Part shown: one piece after another, positions 9,366 through 19,851 of the stretch
How the letters are laid out: every line of letters starts with the position of its first letter
How positions within the stretch are numbered: the stretch's first letter is position 1
Source: Balneola sp.
GTDB lineage: Bacteria > Bacteroidota > Rhodothermia > Balneolales > Balneolaceae
Assembly: GCA_002720745.1 (NCBI GenBank)
Contig: PBJO01000001.1
Span: forward strand, 95,386 to 134,755
Direction: 5' to 3'
DNA: 39,370 bases
Notes under the pieces: generated by a model
Database searches by the model: none
What the model was told of the DNA's origin: nothing
What the model saw: only the letters and a program-made list of their open reading frames with translations
Position numbers and translations under genes: made by a program

Positions 9366-10790
9366 TTACTTCCCTATGCAAAAGCGCGAAAATATTGAAT
9401 CCAAGATGTCCTCATTGGTAATCTCACCAGTTATAGTTCCAAGACTTTGTAAGGCTGCGCGAAGATCTATTGCCAGAAAATCGCCGGTTAGCCCACCTTC
9501 CAACCCATTTAGAGCAGCTTCCACATGATTCATAGTTTTTTCAAGAGCATCTCTGTGACGGGAAGATGTCACAAGTAGAGAAGCCCCATCGTAGTGAGTC
9601 TGTCTCAATGCCTCTTCTTTTATACGATTTTTGAGTTCCGACAAGCCTAATCCTGTCATTGCTGAAATATTTAAATCTTTCATTTTACTCCAATCACTTT
9701 CCTGATTAGCCTCATGAGTGAAATGGCCGGTCGGTTGAGCTTGGCTTAATCGATCAAATTGGGTTCCAATAACAATAAAAGGGGTCTCAATAGCCGATGA
9801 CTTCAATTTTTCAATCTCATTCATTTCTTTAGTAGTAAATGACTGATTCAAATCCCTGAGATAGACAATCACATCTGCTTCTTTGACAGCTTCTTGACTG
9901 CGCCGGACCCCTTCTGCCTCGACACGATCAGCTGTTACACGCAGCCCCGCTGTGTCAGTAAGCCTAAATAGCAGACCTCCATGATTCCATTCTACATCAA
10001 CGGTATCTCGGGTAGTTCCGGCTATATCTGTTACAATTGCTCTTTCACTACCAACCAAAGCGTTAAAAAGTGTTGATTTACCTGCATTAGGACGACCTAT
10101 AAGCACAGTCTTTATTCCGTCTCTCACTAATCGGCCGACCTCATAGCTCTCCAGTAGACGTTGGATGGCAGTTTTGAGATTTAATAATAAATGTTGTAAT
10201 TGCTTTTTGTTTGCAAACTCAACATCCTCTTCGATAAAATCTAGTTCGAGTTCTATCATTGCATTCGCATCGATAATTTGTTGCCTAAATTCCTTTACAT
10301 AGGCACCCAAACTTCCAGATAGCTGCTGATTTGCGGCATCGACAGCCTTTACGCTACGAGCGTGAATTAGATCCGCGACTGCTTCAGCCTGTTCTAGCCT
10401 TAATTTACCGTTTAAAAAAGCGCGTTGAGTAAATTCTCCGGCTTGCGCCGGATAAATTCCCGTTGCCAATAAGGTTTCATAAACCCGTTGTGTGACTAAA
10501 ATCCCTCCATGACATGAAATTTCTACAGTTTCTTCTCCTGTGTAACTTTTAGGCGAATGAAACAGACTCACCAAAACCTCATCTACCAAGCAGCCTTTTG
10601 GATCAAGTATACGACCAAAATGAATAGTATGCGATGCTAACGCACCCAGATCTTTTCCTTTGAAGCATTTTTGAACCTTTGAAATTGCCCCCCTCCCAGA
10701 AACTCTAATCACAGCTATTCCGCCTTCCCCTATGGGAGTAGTTATAGCAGCAATGGGCTTTTTTTCTGTAATATCTGAGGTTTTTGACAC
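9366..10790 (-). CDS. mnmE: tRNA modification GTPase MnmE
   Basis: MnmE works with MnmG to install the (carboxymethyl)aminomethyl group on wobble uridine 34 of certain tRNAs, using GTP and a folate one-carbon unit. The 474-residue protein has the N-terminal folate-binding domain ([20 protein letters not shown]), the helical domain, an inserted G domain and the essential C-terminal C471-I-G-K. G domain motifs: G1 GRPNAGKS (232-239), the TTRDT switch, G3 DTAG (279-282), and G5 SAM (376-378). The G4 motif, normally NKxD, reads TQFD (343-346), so only the guanine-reading aspartate is kept. The start is GTG at 10790. In many bacteria mnmE follows rpmH-rnpA-yidC; here it is about 9 kb away on the other strand. 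Confidence 0.97.
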   Translation of the reverse strand: MSKTSDITEKKPIAAITTPIGEGGIAVIRVSGRGAISKVQKCFKGKDLGALASHTIHFGRILDPKGCLVDEVLVSLFHSPKSYTGEETVEISCHGGILVTQRVYETLLATGIYPAQAGEFTQRAFLNGKLRLEQAEAVADLIHARSVKAVDAANQQLSGSLGAYVKEFRQQIIDANAMIELELDFIEEDVEFANKKQLQHLLLNLKTAIQRLLESYEVGRLVRDGIKTVLIGRPNAGKSTLFNALVGSERAIVTDIAGTTRDTVDVEWNHGGLLFRLTDTAGLRVTADRVEAEGVRRSQEAVKEADVIVYLRDLNQSFTTKEMNEIEKLKSSAIETPFIVIGTQFDRLSQAQPTGHFTHEANQESDWSKMKDLNISAMTGLGLSELKNRIKEEALRQTHYDGASLLVTSSRHRDALEKTMNHVEAALNGLEGGLTGDFLAIDLRAALQSLGTITGEITNEDILDSIFSRFCIGK

Positions 10791-10865
10791 GTGGTTTTAT
10801 TTGTTATATATATATGTTTTTTAGTACAATAATCTACATACCTCTACAAACAAATCTCAACTCTT

Positions 10866-12362
10866 ATGCATTCCTATATACTCGCATTAGATCAGGGTAC
10901 CACAAGTTCCCGCGCCATACTTTTTGACAAAAAAGGAAGTATAGTAGCTATGGCACAAAAAGAATTCACCCAGATATTTCCCCAATCCGGATGGGTCGAA
11001 CACAATGCCAATGAGATATGGTCAAGCCAGGTGGGTGTTGCGATGGAAGTCATAAGTATGGCTCAGATCAAAGGTGATCAGATTAAGGCGATTGGTATAA
11101 CGAACCAAAGAGAAACCACGGTGGTATGGGACAAACATACAGGACAACCTATTTACCATGCCATTGTCTGGCAAGATCGCCGAACATCAGAACGATGTAA
11201 CACACTAAAGGAAGAGGGATATCTGTCTGAAATTCAATCAAAAACTGGATTGGTCATTGATGCTTATTTCTCTGCCACTAAAGTGGAGTGGATTATAAAA
11301 AACGTAGCAGGTGCACAAAAGTTGGCCGAGGAAGGGCGCTTAATTTTTGGTACCGTTGATAGCTGGCTCATTTGGAAGTTTTCGGAAGGGGAATCTCATG
11401 TGACTGATGTTACCAATGCCTCTCGAACCATGCTCTATAATGTTCGTAGTCAGCAATGGGATGAAGAATTATTGAGGCTGTTTGAAATACCTACTACAAT
11501 GCTACCTAAGGTACTAGAATCAAGTAATGAATTTGGAAGAACAGGTGAACAGTTTTTTGGACATCGTATACCTATTACCGGAGTAGCAGGAGATCAACAG
11601 GCGGCTCTCTTTGGGCAGATGTGTACAGAAACAGGCATGGTGAAAAATACCTATGGAACTGGCTGCTTCATGCTCATGAATATTGGTCCAGAGTTTGTCG
11701 TTTCCAAACACAATCTTCTAACTACTATTGCGTGGAAAATAAATGGTGAGCTTCATTATGCACTAGAAGGCAGTGTATTTATTGCAGGCGCCGTTGTTCA
11801 GTGGCTTCGCGATGGGATGGAAATGATTCGCCATTCATCCGAAATAGAAATCTTAGCTAAGCAATCTTCAGATACGGAGGGAGTATATTTTGTTCCAGCA
11901 TTTGCGGGGTTGGGTGCACCTTATTGGAATCAAGAAGCACGTGGCATGATCGTTGGTTTGTCACGCGGCACTACCAAATCTCATATCGCACGAGCTGCCT
12001 TGGAATCCATGGCCTATCAAAGTTACGATGTACTAAAAGCCATGGAGGCAGATTCAGGAATATCTATCAAAGAACTTCGGGTAGATGGAGGCGCCACTGC
12101 TAATGATCTGTTGATGCAGTTTCAGGCAGACCTATTGGGAGCCGATGTGATTCGTCCAAGATGTGTGGAAACGACTGCACTAGGCGCCGCTTATTTGGCT
12201 GGTTTAAGTATTGGATATTGGGAAAATATTGAAGAAATTCAATCTATTTGGGCAATGGATAAATGCTTCAATACTGAATCTAAAAATACTCAAATTACAA
12301 AATCGATTGAAGGATGGAATAAGGCTATCCACTCAGTTCAAGCTTGGACAAATCACTCATAA
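10866..12362 (+). CDS. glpK: Glycerol kinase
   Basis: GlpK phosphorylates glycerol to sn-glycerol 3-phosphate with ATP in the cytoplasm. The 498-residue length is typical. Visible FGGY-kinase motifs are the N-terminal phosphate loop [13 protein letters not shown], the substrate motif [23 protein letters not shown], the nucleotide-contacting [11 protein letters not shown] and the C-terminal [16 protein letters not shown]. It is followed 27 bp later by the glycerol channel gene, so the two form an uptake and trapping operon. It diverges from mnmE across 75 bp. No glycerol-3-phosphate dehydrogenase gene is present in the window. Confidence 0.97.
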   Translation: MHSYILALDQGTTSSRAILFDKKGSIVAMAQKEFTQIFPQSGWVEHNANEIWSSQVGVAMEVISMAQIKGDQIKAIGITNQRETTVVWDKHTGQPIYHAIVWQDRRTSERCNTLKEEGYLSEIQSKTGLVIDAYFSATKVEWIIKNVAGAQKLAEEGRLIFGTVDSWLIWKFSEGESHVTDVTNASRTMLYNVRSQQWDEELLRLFEIPTTMLPKVLESSNEFGRTGEQFFGHRIPITGVAGDQQAALFGQMCTETGMVKNTYGTGCFMLMNIGPEFVVSKHNLLTTIAWKINGELHYALEGSVFIAGAVVQWLRDGMEMIRHSSEIEILAKQSSDTEGVYFVPAFAGLGAPYWNQEARGMIVGLSRGTTKSHIARAALESMAYQSYDVLKAMEADSGISIKELRVDGGATANDLLMQFQADLLGADVIRPRCVETTALGAAYLAGLSIGYWENIEEIQSIWAMDKCFNTESKNTQITKSIEGWNKAIHSVQAWTNHS

Positions 12363-12389
12363 ATTCTTAACCTAGTAAAATTATCTTTT

Positions 12390-13118
12390 ATGACCCCTTT
12401 AATCGCTGAGTTTATCGCCACTTTCATACTATTGATCCTAGGAAATGGTGTAGTAGCAAATGTTTTATTACCCAAAACAAAAGGACACGATTCTGGTTGG
12501 TTGGTCATTACCACTGGTTGGGGACTAGCCGTTTTTACCGGTGTTGTGGTCGCAGGCCCATACTCAGGAGCTCATCTAAATCCAGCAGTTACCTTAGGGC
12601 TAGCTGCAGCAGGCGAATTTCCTTGGGCAGAAGTTCCTGGCTATATTAGCGCCCAAATTCTTGGAGCTTTCTTAGGCGGAACTTCTATTTGGTTTATGTA
12701 CAAAGACCACTATAAAGAGACTCACGATCCCTCCATAATTCTCGCCACTTTCAGTACTATACCGGCTATTAGATCGTCTTTCAACAACCTACTCTCGGAA
12801 ATTATAGGCACCTTTGTACTCGTCTTTGTAGTGTTTTATATAAGCGATGGACAGTTAATGAATACCTCAAATACTCCCATTGGTCTGGGATCAGTTGGAG
12901 CCTTACCCATTGCTTTTCTTGTATGGTGTATTGGTTTAGGTTTAGGTGGGACTACTGGTTTTGCAATCAATCCCGCCAGAGATTTTGGCCCACGCCTAGC
13001 CCACACTATTCTACCTATTTCAAATAAGGGATCCAGTGATTGGGCCTATGGATGGATTCCCATCCTAGGTCCACTATTAGGGGGAGTACTTGCTGCAACA
13101 GTATATCTTGTGATTTGA
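12390..13118 (+). CDS. glpF: Glycerol uptake facilitator (aquaglyceroporin, MIP family)
   Basis: This inner-membrane channel passes glycerol by facilitated diffusion. The 242 residues contain about six membrane helices and both half-helix pore motifs, NPA in AHLNPAVTLG and NPARDFGPR. The aspartate after the second NPAR is characteristic of glycerol facilitators rather than strict water channels. Its position directly behind glpK fits: glycerol entering through this channel is trapped by phosphorylation. The start is ATG at 12390 with a weak ribosome site. The gene converges on the POT transporter gene across about 66 bp that hold a short inverted repeat. Confidence 0.95.
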   Translation: MTPLIAEFIATFILLILGNGVVANVLLPKTKGHDSGWLVITTGWGLAVFTGVVVAGPYSGAHLNPAVTLGLAAAGEFPWAEVPGYISAQILGAFLGGTSIWFMYKDHYKETHDPSIILATFSTIPAIRSSFNNLLSEIIGTFVLVFVVFYISDGQLMNTSNTPIGLGSVGALPIAFLVWCIGLGLGGTTGFAINPARDFGPRLAHTILPISNKGSSDWAYGWIPILGPLLGGVLAATVYLVI

Positions 13119-13134
13119 TTTTTAAATTATACCC

Positions 13135-13149
13135 TAACCCATCGGGTTA
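13135..13149. terminator. Short inverted repeat between convergent glpF and POT transporter genes
   Basis: TAACCC and GGGTTA form a perfect six-base stem around a three-base loop (ATC). It sits in the convergent gap after both stop codons, where a two-way terminator would be expected. There is no strong T tract on the glpF side, so this is a candidate only. Confidence 0.35.
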
Positions 13150-13184
13150 ATTGACAAATAGTTAATTATTGAACCTGCCTGTAT

Positions 13185-14882
13185 TTATTCGATATCTCCC
13201 ATTAGTTTTTTCACTGATGGGGCCGCCAATATAGCAATTACCCCGCCACCGCCTACAAATAGTGCTACTGCTTGGAAGAGACTGGCAGGTGCAAGGTTTT
13301 CGAGTTGTCCAGCTACCAAGCCAGCAATTAAATTTCCTAGTGCAGCTGCCACAAACCAAATCCCCATCATTTGACTCACTCGACTCTTAGGAGATAGCTT
13401 AGTCATGGAAGAAAGTCCGACTGGCGACAAACAAAGCTCACCAACCGTATGTAAAAAATACATCACGATTAGCCAAGCCGGTGAAACTAGATTTGTATCA
13501 GAAGCATTGGCTGACCCCCATGCCAATACAAAAAATCCAGCAGAGAGTCCTAAAAGCCCTAAGGCAAATTTCATTGGTATAGATGGATTGGCATTTTTAC
13601 TGGCTAACCATGTCCACATAAAACCAAAAATAGGGGCGAAAATTACGATAAAAGAAGGATTTATTAACTGCAACGTACTTGCAGGAATTTCCCACCCTTT
13701 GCCCACTTGGCTTAGCATCCAATACACTAAACCAAGTAACCCTATACTGGTAAACACGACAGCAATTTTGGCTACCGACCAAATATCCTCTCGAACCCAT
13801 GTTTTGTAAGTATAGTATCCAAGTGGAATAACTAACAAAGCCGATAACATAAAGGCACCAATACCCCCCAAGAGTACACTAGGTCCTACTGAACGATTGA
13901 CTAACTCGGCAGTAAAAATATTTAACGAAGAACCAGCCTGCTCAAAACCGCTCCAAAAAATAGCCGCTAAGATGAATAACCAGAAAATAACACCCAGACG
14001 CTTTTTCTCTTCACCTGTATGCCCACCAAAAAAAATGATATAACCAAAAAACGCGATAGTGATTACCACAGCGACTAGTCCTAAATTACCAGCCAATGGT
14101 TCTAAAGCTAATTTAATAGCACCCGAGCTAACTAAGAAGCCTAATAATACTATCAGTGCGCCAATAATGGAAACCACGGTATAAAAAATCTTACTTCGCT
14201 TAGCAAGGGTTTCAGGATCAACATCTACCTTAAGATCTCCAGCTGTGCCTACATATTTCCCTCCAATCTGATAGGAAATAAGACCGAGAACCATACCAAA
14301 ACCAGCTAATGTAAATCCATAATGCCAGTTATAGCCCTCACCAAGAAGACCGCATAATAATGGGCCTAATATGGCGCCAAAATTAATCCCCATGTAAAAA
14401 ATAGAAAAGCCAGCATCTCGCTTCGCGCCACCCTCAGGATATAAATCCCCTACCATTGAACTCACATTTGGTTTTAGCAATCCAGTACCAATGACAATAA
14501 GTGCTAATCCTATAAAGAAAAATGTTGTGGAAGGAACTGCCATACTAAAATGCCCCATGGCAATGATAATACCACCTATAAGAACCGCCTTTCGTTGGCC
14601 CCAAATATTATCGGCTATCCAACCACCAGGCAGTGATAACATATAAACAAAAAAGGTATATAGGCCATAAATAGCGGTAGCATCACCAACTGATAAACCT
14701 AAGCCAGGATTATTACCAACAGCTTCTGCCGTCATAAAAAGTACGAGTAACGCTCGCATACCATAGTAACTAAAGCGCTCCCACAATTCGGTAAAAAAGA
14801 GGGTAGATAAGCCTCTTGGATGCCCAAAAAAGTCGTTTTCTTGGGCATTTAAAGTGCCTGCTAATGAGGTGCTCGTACTCAT
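13185..14882 (-). CDS. POT/PTR family proton-dependent oligopeptide transporter
   Basis: This inner-membrane symporter imports di- or tripeptides with protons. The 565-residue protein has 12 or more hydrophobic helices and the family-defining ExxERFxYYG motif near its N-terminus (ELWERFSYYGMRALL). The second PTR2 signature follows (GFSIFYMGINFGAILGPLL). The start is ATG at 14880-14882, followed by a short hydrophilic leader (about 20 residues). It is a single gene, divergent from the DUF456 gene and convergent with glpF. Substrate range cannot be predicted from the sequence. Confidence 0.94.
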   Translation of the reverse strand: MSTSTSLAGTLNAQENDFFGHPRGLSTLFFTELWERFSYYGMRALLVLFMTAEAVGNNPGLGLSVGDATAIYGLYTFFVYMLSLPGGWIADNIWGQRKAVLIGGIIIAMGHFSMAVPSTTFFFIGLALIVIGTGLLKPNVSSMVGDLYPEGGAKRDAGFSIFYMGINFGAILGPLLCGLLGEGYNWHYGFTLAGFGMVLGLISYQIGGKYVGTAGDLKVDVDPETLAKRSKIFYTVVSIIGALIVLLGFLVSSGAIKLALEPLAGNLGLVAVVITIAFFGYIIFFGGHTGEEKKRLGVIFWLFILAAIFWSGFEQAGSSLNIFTAELVNRSVGPSVLLGGIGAFMLSALLVIPLGYYTYKTWVREDIWSVAKIAVVFTSIGLLGLVYWMLSQVGKGWEIPASTLQLINPSFIVIFAPIFGFMWTWLASKNANPSIPMKFALGLLGLSAGFFVLAWGSANASDTNLVSPAWLIVMYFLHTVGELCLSPVGLSSMTKLSPKSRVSQMMGIWFVAAALGNLIAGLVAGQLENLAPASLFQAVALFVGGGGVIAILAAPSVKKLMGDIE

Positions 14883-15022
14883 AATGTCAAAATTTGATTA
14901 GTTTTTTATGAAAATATAACCGTTGATCAAATTATAGCTAAACCTTCCTTCGCTCGCAAGCCAAATGAAGCCTTATGTGGATAACAGTATACATTTTCTT
15001 AACGTTTAATTCGCATATTGTT

Positions 15023-15514
15023 ATGGAATTACTCTTTCTCATTCTTGGCGCGTTATTAGTACTATTCGGATTTATTGGATCGTTTTTACCAGTTGTCCCT
15101 GGTTTACCTATCAGTTTCTTGGGAATACTAGTTATGCATTGGACCATCGCACCCTTTTCCTCTGCATTTATTTGGGGTTGGACATTGGCTATAGTCTTAT
15201 TCTCCATACTCGACAATTTTATACCTGCTTGGACTAGCCAAATAATAGGAGGAACTTGCTATGGTTTTTGGGGAAGCCTTCTTGGGATGATTTTTGGGAT
15301 TGGATTTCCACCTATAGGGTTCATTATTGGACCTTTAGTGGGTGCTTTTCTAGGTGAATTAATAGGTGGTCACGGTCGGGATCAGGCTATAAAAGCTGCA
15401 TGGGGTTTATTTGTGGGATTTATGGCAGCAATAGGAATTAAAGTGGTAGCTGCTTTAATCCTTTGTTGGTATTATGGAACCGAACTAATCCAGTGGGTAA
15501 TGAGTACTAAGTGA
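15023..15514 (+). CDS. DUF456 family membrane protein
   Basis: This small (163 residues) integral membrane protein matches the DUF456 pattern, with glycine/proline-rich helices such as LPVVPGLPISFLGILV and a GPLVGAFLGELIGG stretch. I count four to five membrane helices. The function of the family is unknown. I chose the ATG at 15023 because the protein then begins directly with the first helix (MELLFLILGALLV); an upstream in-frame start at 14975 would add an unlikely 16-residue extension. Its 3' end overlaps the convergent polyphosphate glucokinase gene by 30 bp. Confidence 0.88.
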   Translation: MELLFLILGALLVLFGFIGSFLPVVPGLPISFLGILVMHWTIAPFSSAFIWGWTLAIVLFSILDNFIPAWTSQIIGGTCYGFWGSLLGMIFGIGFPPIGFIIGPLVGAFLGELIGGHGRDQAIKAAWGLFVGFMAAIGIKVVAALILCWYYGTELIQWVMSTK

Positions 15515-16240
15515 TGCTGCATGATATGCCGCACCTACTATACTAGCATTATTTTGAAATTCTGCAGCCTTAAATTTTGTGCTTATTTTGATGTAAGGAA
15601 AGGTCTTTTCTGCTTTTTTACTCAGTTGTCCCCCTATTATAAATAATTCTGGATGAAATAATTTTTCATAATATTGTAAAGCAAACTGAATCCGTTTCGC
15701 CCATGTTTTACGCTGAATTCCCTCTTCTTTTCTTACCCTATTCGACGCTCGTTCTTCTATACTAATACCTTTTAGCTCAATAAGGCCAAGTTCTGTATTT
15801 GGTACAAGTATGTTATTCACGAAAATAGAGGATCCAATGCCTGTTCCTACTGTCAGCACTATAACAGTTCCTCGAAACCCTTTTCCAACTCCAAAGGTCA
15901 TTTCGGCCATACCTGTTGCGTCGGCGTCATTGATAAGGCTTACTGGACATCCAGTAATTTCGCTAAATAAATGTTCCGCATCTGCATCTATCCAAGCAGC
16001 ATCTATACGGGATATAGATAATACTCGGCCCTTATGAATTGCGGCAGGAAAAGCGCAACCAATAGGTCCATGCCATTCAAATTTTTTGACCAGTTTATGC
16101 ACCTTTGAAATAATTTTATGTGGGCGACTATCTTCTAATTTGTCGGTTGATTTTTTCCCAGATATGATTTCTCCCTTTTCCGTATCTACAACAGCAGCTT
16201 TAATACCATAGCTACCAATATCGATGCCTAATACCTTCAT
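15485..16240 (-). CDS. ppgK: Polyphosphate glucokinase-like ROK family sugar kinase
   Basis: PpgK phosphorylates glucose using inorganic polyphosphate and/or ATP in the cytoplasm. The 251 residues align by eye with actinobacterial PpgK along the whole length: FEWHGPIGCAFPAAIHKGRV, LINDADATGMAE with catalytic D105, LTVGTGIGSSIF and ELFIIGGQLSKKAEK. Two motifs differ from the norm. The first phosphate loop reads DIGSYGIK where DIGGSGIK is usual, and the sugar-contacting ExGH reads E150-L-G-L153, losing the histidine. These may change substrate preference. The start is ATG at 16240, 11 bp after the secA stop on the same strand, so it may be read from the secA transcript. Confidence 0.85.
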   Translation of the reverse strand: MKVLGIDIGSYGIKAAVVDTEKGEIISGKKSTDKLEDSRPHKIISKVHKLVKKFEWHGPIGCAFPAAIHKGRVLSISRIDAAWIDADAEHLFSEITGCPVSLINDADATGMAEMTFGVGKGFRGTVIVLTVGTGIGSSIFVNNILVPNTELGLIELKGISIEERASNRVRKEEGIQRKTWAKRIQFALQYYEKLFHPELFIIGGQLSKKAEKTFPYIKISTKFKAAEFQNNASIVGAAYHAASLSTHYPLD

Positions 16241-16251
16241 TTTAGTTTATG

Positions 16252-19200
16252 TTATTGTTCGACAATGACCCATCCTTCTTGCTCCACTTTTTTCTTAGCA
16301 AATTTCCATTTCATACTCTCTGAAGCACCCGTTGCCATATTCTGTATAGTAATAATATCATTCCTTCCAGGTTCAACGGCAACTTCAACTGGTTTTCTTT
16401 TAACATTCGGACCCCTTGGGGGCTGTACCTGATCTACGGTGGATGCTGCAGGAACTCGTAGACCCATTCCTGTTGAATCGGCATGTTGGGTTTGCATGCG
16501 CTGTGTATCGTATGATGATTTTTGCTGTTGAGCCTGCTGCACTGAATTCGGTGAAGCCTGTGCTTCTGGAACCGATTTCCAAATCAAAGAAATAACCTCT
16601 TGATTGATCATTTCTATGAGCTGTTTAAACATATTGAAGGCCTCTTTTTTATACTCCAACAAAGGATCTTTCTGGGCAAATGAACGCAACCCTATACCTT
16701 CTTTTACTGAATCTAATTCACGCAAGTGCTGCATCCATTTATCATCAATAACAGATAGTACAGCAGAACGCTCGAGTGCTCTTACCACCTCCTTACCTTC
16801 ATTATGTAGCGCCGCTTCGACACCAACCACTACACGCATTCGACGAGACCCATCGGTGAAGACAACCTGTACCTTGTCAGGTCGTCGATCTGCTTGTGTT
16901 GCGCTAATCCGCTTCATAACTTCATATAGCGGTTTACTGATCATCTCCTCTTTCCTTTTGTACACTTCTAGTGCCTGGCGAATGATCACATCGACTAATG
17001 AATCTTCATCCATGGATCTCCACTCATCCTCATCAAAAGGCACATCTACAGCAAGGTTTCGGAGTATTGTAGCGTAAAGGCCTTGATAGTCACTGATAGC
17101 CACGTGTTCATCTACCCATTCTTCTACAAGTGATTCCAGCATACCCAATAAATCGGTGCGCAATTGATCCCCTAAGAGGGCGTGCTTACGACGAGCATAA
17201 ACCACATTTCGTTGATTATTAAGCACATCATCATATTCTAATTGGCGCTTACGAATGCTAAAGTTATTTTGCTCAACTTTTCCTTGGGCACGTTCTAAGG
17301 TCTTAGTTATCATACGATGCGTAATAACTTCGCCTTCCTTAAAACTTAGCTTGTCCATGACACCTGCAACGCGATCACCCATGAATAATGCCATAAGTTT
17401 ATCTTCTAAAGAAACGTAGAATTGTGAAAACCCCGGGTCTCCTTGACGTCCTGATCGCCCGCGCAACTGCAAGTCAATACGCCTAGATTCGTGGCGTTCA
17501 GTACCTAAAATTGCTAGCCCACCTTTTTCTTTTATCCCTGGGGCAAGTTTAATATCAGTACCCCTACCTGCCATATTGGTCGCAACAGTAACTGCCCCTA
17601 GCTGCCCCGCCTGCTTTACGATATCACTTTCTCTAGCATGCTGCTTGGCATTCAATACGTTGTGTGGTATGCCCGCTTGCTTTAGCATACGACTCATCGA
17701 CTCTGAGACATCCACACTTGTGGTGCCAACCAAAACAGGTTGCCCGCTAGTATGAAATTCTTTAATCTTCTTAATTATTGCCTTATACTTCTCTCTTTTC
17801 GTTCGAAAAACTAAATCCTCATGATCTTCTCTTGCAATGGGTTGATTGGTCGGAATTACCATCACATCTAACTCATAAATCTCATTAAATTCGCCTTCTT
17901 CCGTTTCCGCTGTACCGGTCATCCCAGAAATTTTATGATACATTCGAAAGTAATTTTGAAGAGTAATAGTTGCATAGGTTTGTGTAGAAGCTTCTACTTT
18001 TACTTGCTCTTTAGCTTCAATGGCCTGATGCAAGCCATCGGAATACCGACGACCAGATAAAACACGACCAGTATGCTCATCTACAATCTGTACTTTACCG
18101 TTCTGTACTATATATTCTTCTTCACGCTCAAAATTTGTATATGCTTTTAACAGTTGATTCACCGTGTGAATTCGATCTCCCCGCTCTGCAAATAGTCTAT
18201 GGAGTTCCGAAGTTTTCTGTTCCCGTTCTTGCATAAATTCCGAGTTCGCTTCTTGTATCTTTTTATTCTTGTATTCTTCACTAAATTCATCATTTGTTTC
18301 TATTTGCTGAATTCGTTCAGACTCAATAGATGCATAGTCTGCTTCGATTTTAGAAGTTTCTTCCCCTAAATCTGGAATAACAAAAAACTCAGCATCTTCT
18401 CCTTTTTTGGTAATAAATTCACGACCTTTATCGGTCATTTCAATTGAATTCATTTTTTGATCTACCGCATAAAACAAATACTCATCCACAATCGGCATAT
18501 TTTTCGCGTTATCCTGCAGATACAATGCTTCGGTGCGTTGAATAAGTTTCTGAATACTCGGCTCCTGTAGTATTTTCTTGAAGCGGGTATTCTTAGGGAA
18601 GCCTCTCTGCACTCTGAACAGGGCTAAGCCTGCCTCACCTTCGTTGCCTTCATCCAGATATTTTTTAGCCTCCTGGACCAGATTGGCTACCAACTTCTTC
18701 TGAGCCTGCACCAAAGATTCCACTCGAGGCTTCATTTCTAAGTACTTGTCGGATTTATTGTCGTTCGGAACCGGACCTGAAATAATAAGCGGAGTTCTAG
18801 CTTCATCTATAAGAATCGAATCCACCTCATCGATGATGGTGTAATGATGATCTTTTTGCACTAGTTGATCCGGATTAATCACCATATTATCCCTTAGATA
18901 ATCAAACCCAAATTCATTATTGGTACCATAGGTTATATCTGCCCGATAAGCCTCTCTGCGTTTGTCAGTATTAGGCTCATAACGATCAATACAATCAACC
19001 TTGAGCCCATGAAAATTAAATATTGGCTCGTTCCACTCGGCATCTCGCTTTGCTAGGTAATTGTTCACAGTGATAACGTGCACGCCCTTGCCAGCTAAGG
19101 CATTTAAATAAGCGGGAAATATAGACACTAAGGTTTTTCCTTCACCAGTTTTCATCTCTGCAACTTTACCTTGATGAAGTGCCATTGCGCCAACTAGCTG

Positions 19201-19641
19201 CACATCATATGGGATCATATTCCATTCAATAGCATCACCTGCTACTTTCCAAGATTTACCCACAAATCGACGGCAAGTGTCTTTTAATACCGCGTAGGCT
19301 TCGGTCATGATACGGTCAAGAGTTTGCTCAATCAGCTCTAACTCTCGGTTTTCTAGCTCTTCAAGTTCATCCGTAAGTTGTCGGTAATCCGCATCTTGAA
19401 GCTCTTCAATATGCTCTAATTTACCCTTTAGCTCTGCAATTTCATTTCTCACATCGTTGGTCGCTTCTGTAATGAGTTGCTTAAAATATGCCGTTTTAGC
19501 TTTTAGCTCTTCATCACTCAGAGCTTCCAAACTCGAACTATATAATTTAATCTCTTCAATTAGTGGTTGAATGGATTTAATATCTTTTTCGCTTTTGGAG
19601 CCAAAAATCTTCGTAATTAGCTTACCTACCTTATCAATCAT
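16252..19641 (-). CDS. secA: Preprotein translocase ATPase subunit SecA
   Basis: SecA drives export of unfolded preproteins through SecYEG by ATP hydrolysis. This copy is 1129 residues, against about 900 in E. coli. Motifs seen: Walker A in MKTGEGKTLVS (about 163-173), Walker B in IIDEVDSILIDEARTP, GRGTDIKL and the arginine-finger motif LQLRGRSGRQGDPG. A helical insertion of about 60 residues (around 55-110) precedes Walker A. A second long, charged insertion lies between PLIISGP and HTVNQLLKAY. The C-terminus carries a proline/glutamine-rich linker and ends in an MKWKFAKKKVEQEGW tail rather than the CxCxS...CH zinc tail. This layout is usual for Bacteroidota-like lineages. The gene is divergent from rpmH. 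Confidence 0.98.
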   Translation of the reverse strand: MIDKVGKLITKIFGSKSEKDIKSIQPLIEEIKLYSSSLEALSDEELKAKTAYFKQLITEATNDVRNEIAELKGKLEHIEELQDADYRQLTDELEELENRELELIEQTLDRIMTEAYAVLKDTCRRFVGKSWKVAGDAIEWNMIPYDVQLVGAMALHQGKVAEMKTGEGKTLVSIFPAYLNALAGKGVHVITVNNYLAKRDAEWNEPIFNFHGLKVDCIDRYEPNTDKRREAYRADITYGTNNEFGFDYLRDNMVINPDQLVQKDHHYTIIDEVDSILIDEARTPLIISGPVPNDNKSDKYLEMKPRVESLVQAQKKLVANLVQEAKKYLDEGNEGEAGLALFRVQRGFPKNTRFKKILQEPSIQKLIQRTEALYLQDNAKNMPIVDEYLFYAVDQKMNSIEMTDKGREFITKKGEDAEFFVIPDLGEETSKIEADYASIESERIQQIETNDEFSEEYKNKKIQEANSEFMQEREQKTSELHRLFAERGDRIHTVNQLLKAYTNFEREEEYIVQNGKVQIVDEHTGRVLSGRRYSDGLHQAIEAKEQVKVEASTQTYATITLQNYFRMYHKISGMTGTAETEEGEFNEIYELDVMVIPTNQPIAREDHEDLVFRTKREKYKAIIKKIKEFHTSGQPVLVGTTSVDVSESMSRMLKQAGIPHNVLNAKQHARESDIVKQAGQLGAVTVATNMAGRGTDIKLAPGIKEKGGLAILGTERHESRRIDLQLRGRSGRQGDPGFSQFYVSLEDKLMALFMGDRVAGVMDKLSFKEGEVITHRMITKTLERAQGKVEQNNFSIRKRQLEYDDVLNNQRNVVYARRKHALLGDQLRTDLLGMLESLVEEWVDEHVAISDYQGLYATILRNLAVDVPFDEDEWRSMDEDSLVDVIIRQALEVYKRKEEMISKPLYEVMKRISATQADRRPDKVQVVFTDGSRRMRVVVGVEAALHNEGKEVVRALERSAVLSVIDDKWMQHLRELDSVKEGIGLRSFAQKDPLLEYKKEAFNMFKQLIEMINQEVISLIWKSVPEAQASPNSVQQAQQQKSSYDTQRMQTQHADSTGMGLRVPAASTVDQVQPPRGPNVKRKPVEVAVEPGRNDIITIQNMATGASESMKWKFAKKKVEQEGWVIVEQ

Positions 19642-19851
19642 TGGTATTAAATAGTCTGTTGAAACATGCTAGAATAGTACTTAATTCAGCTTGCGTATGT
19701 TAGTATAACTAAATTATTGCTACACCAAATGTAACCTTTCAAACGAGGCCGTTCAACACATGTTGCAGATAAGTTTAGTTTCCTAGGATAAATGTTCGAT
19801 TTATAGAAATTAATGCCTATATTTTGTGTTCTTTTGGATATTCAAAACTTT

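Noticed and set aside
13405..13809. 134-codon open frame antisense to the POT transporter
   Set aside because: It is fully within a conserved membrane transporter gene and has no recognisable domain or start signal.
16604..17077. 157-codon open frame antisense to secA
   Set aside because: It lies wholly inside the conserved secA coding sequence, has a low-complexity Ser/Thr-rich product and resembles nothing; it is a shadow frame.
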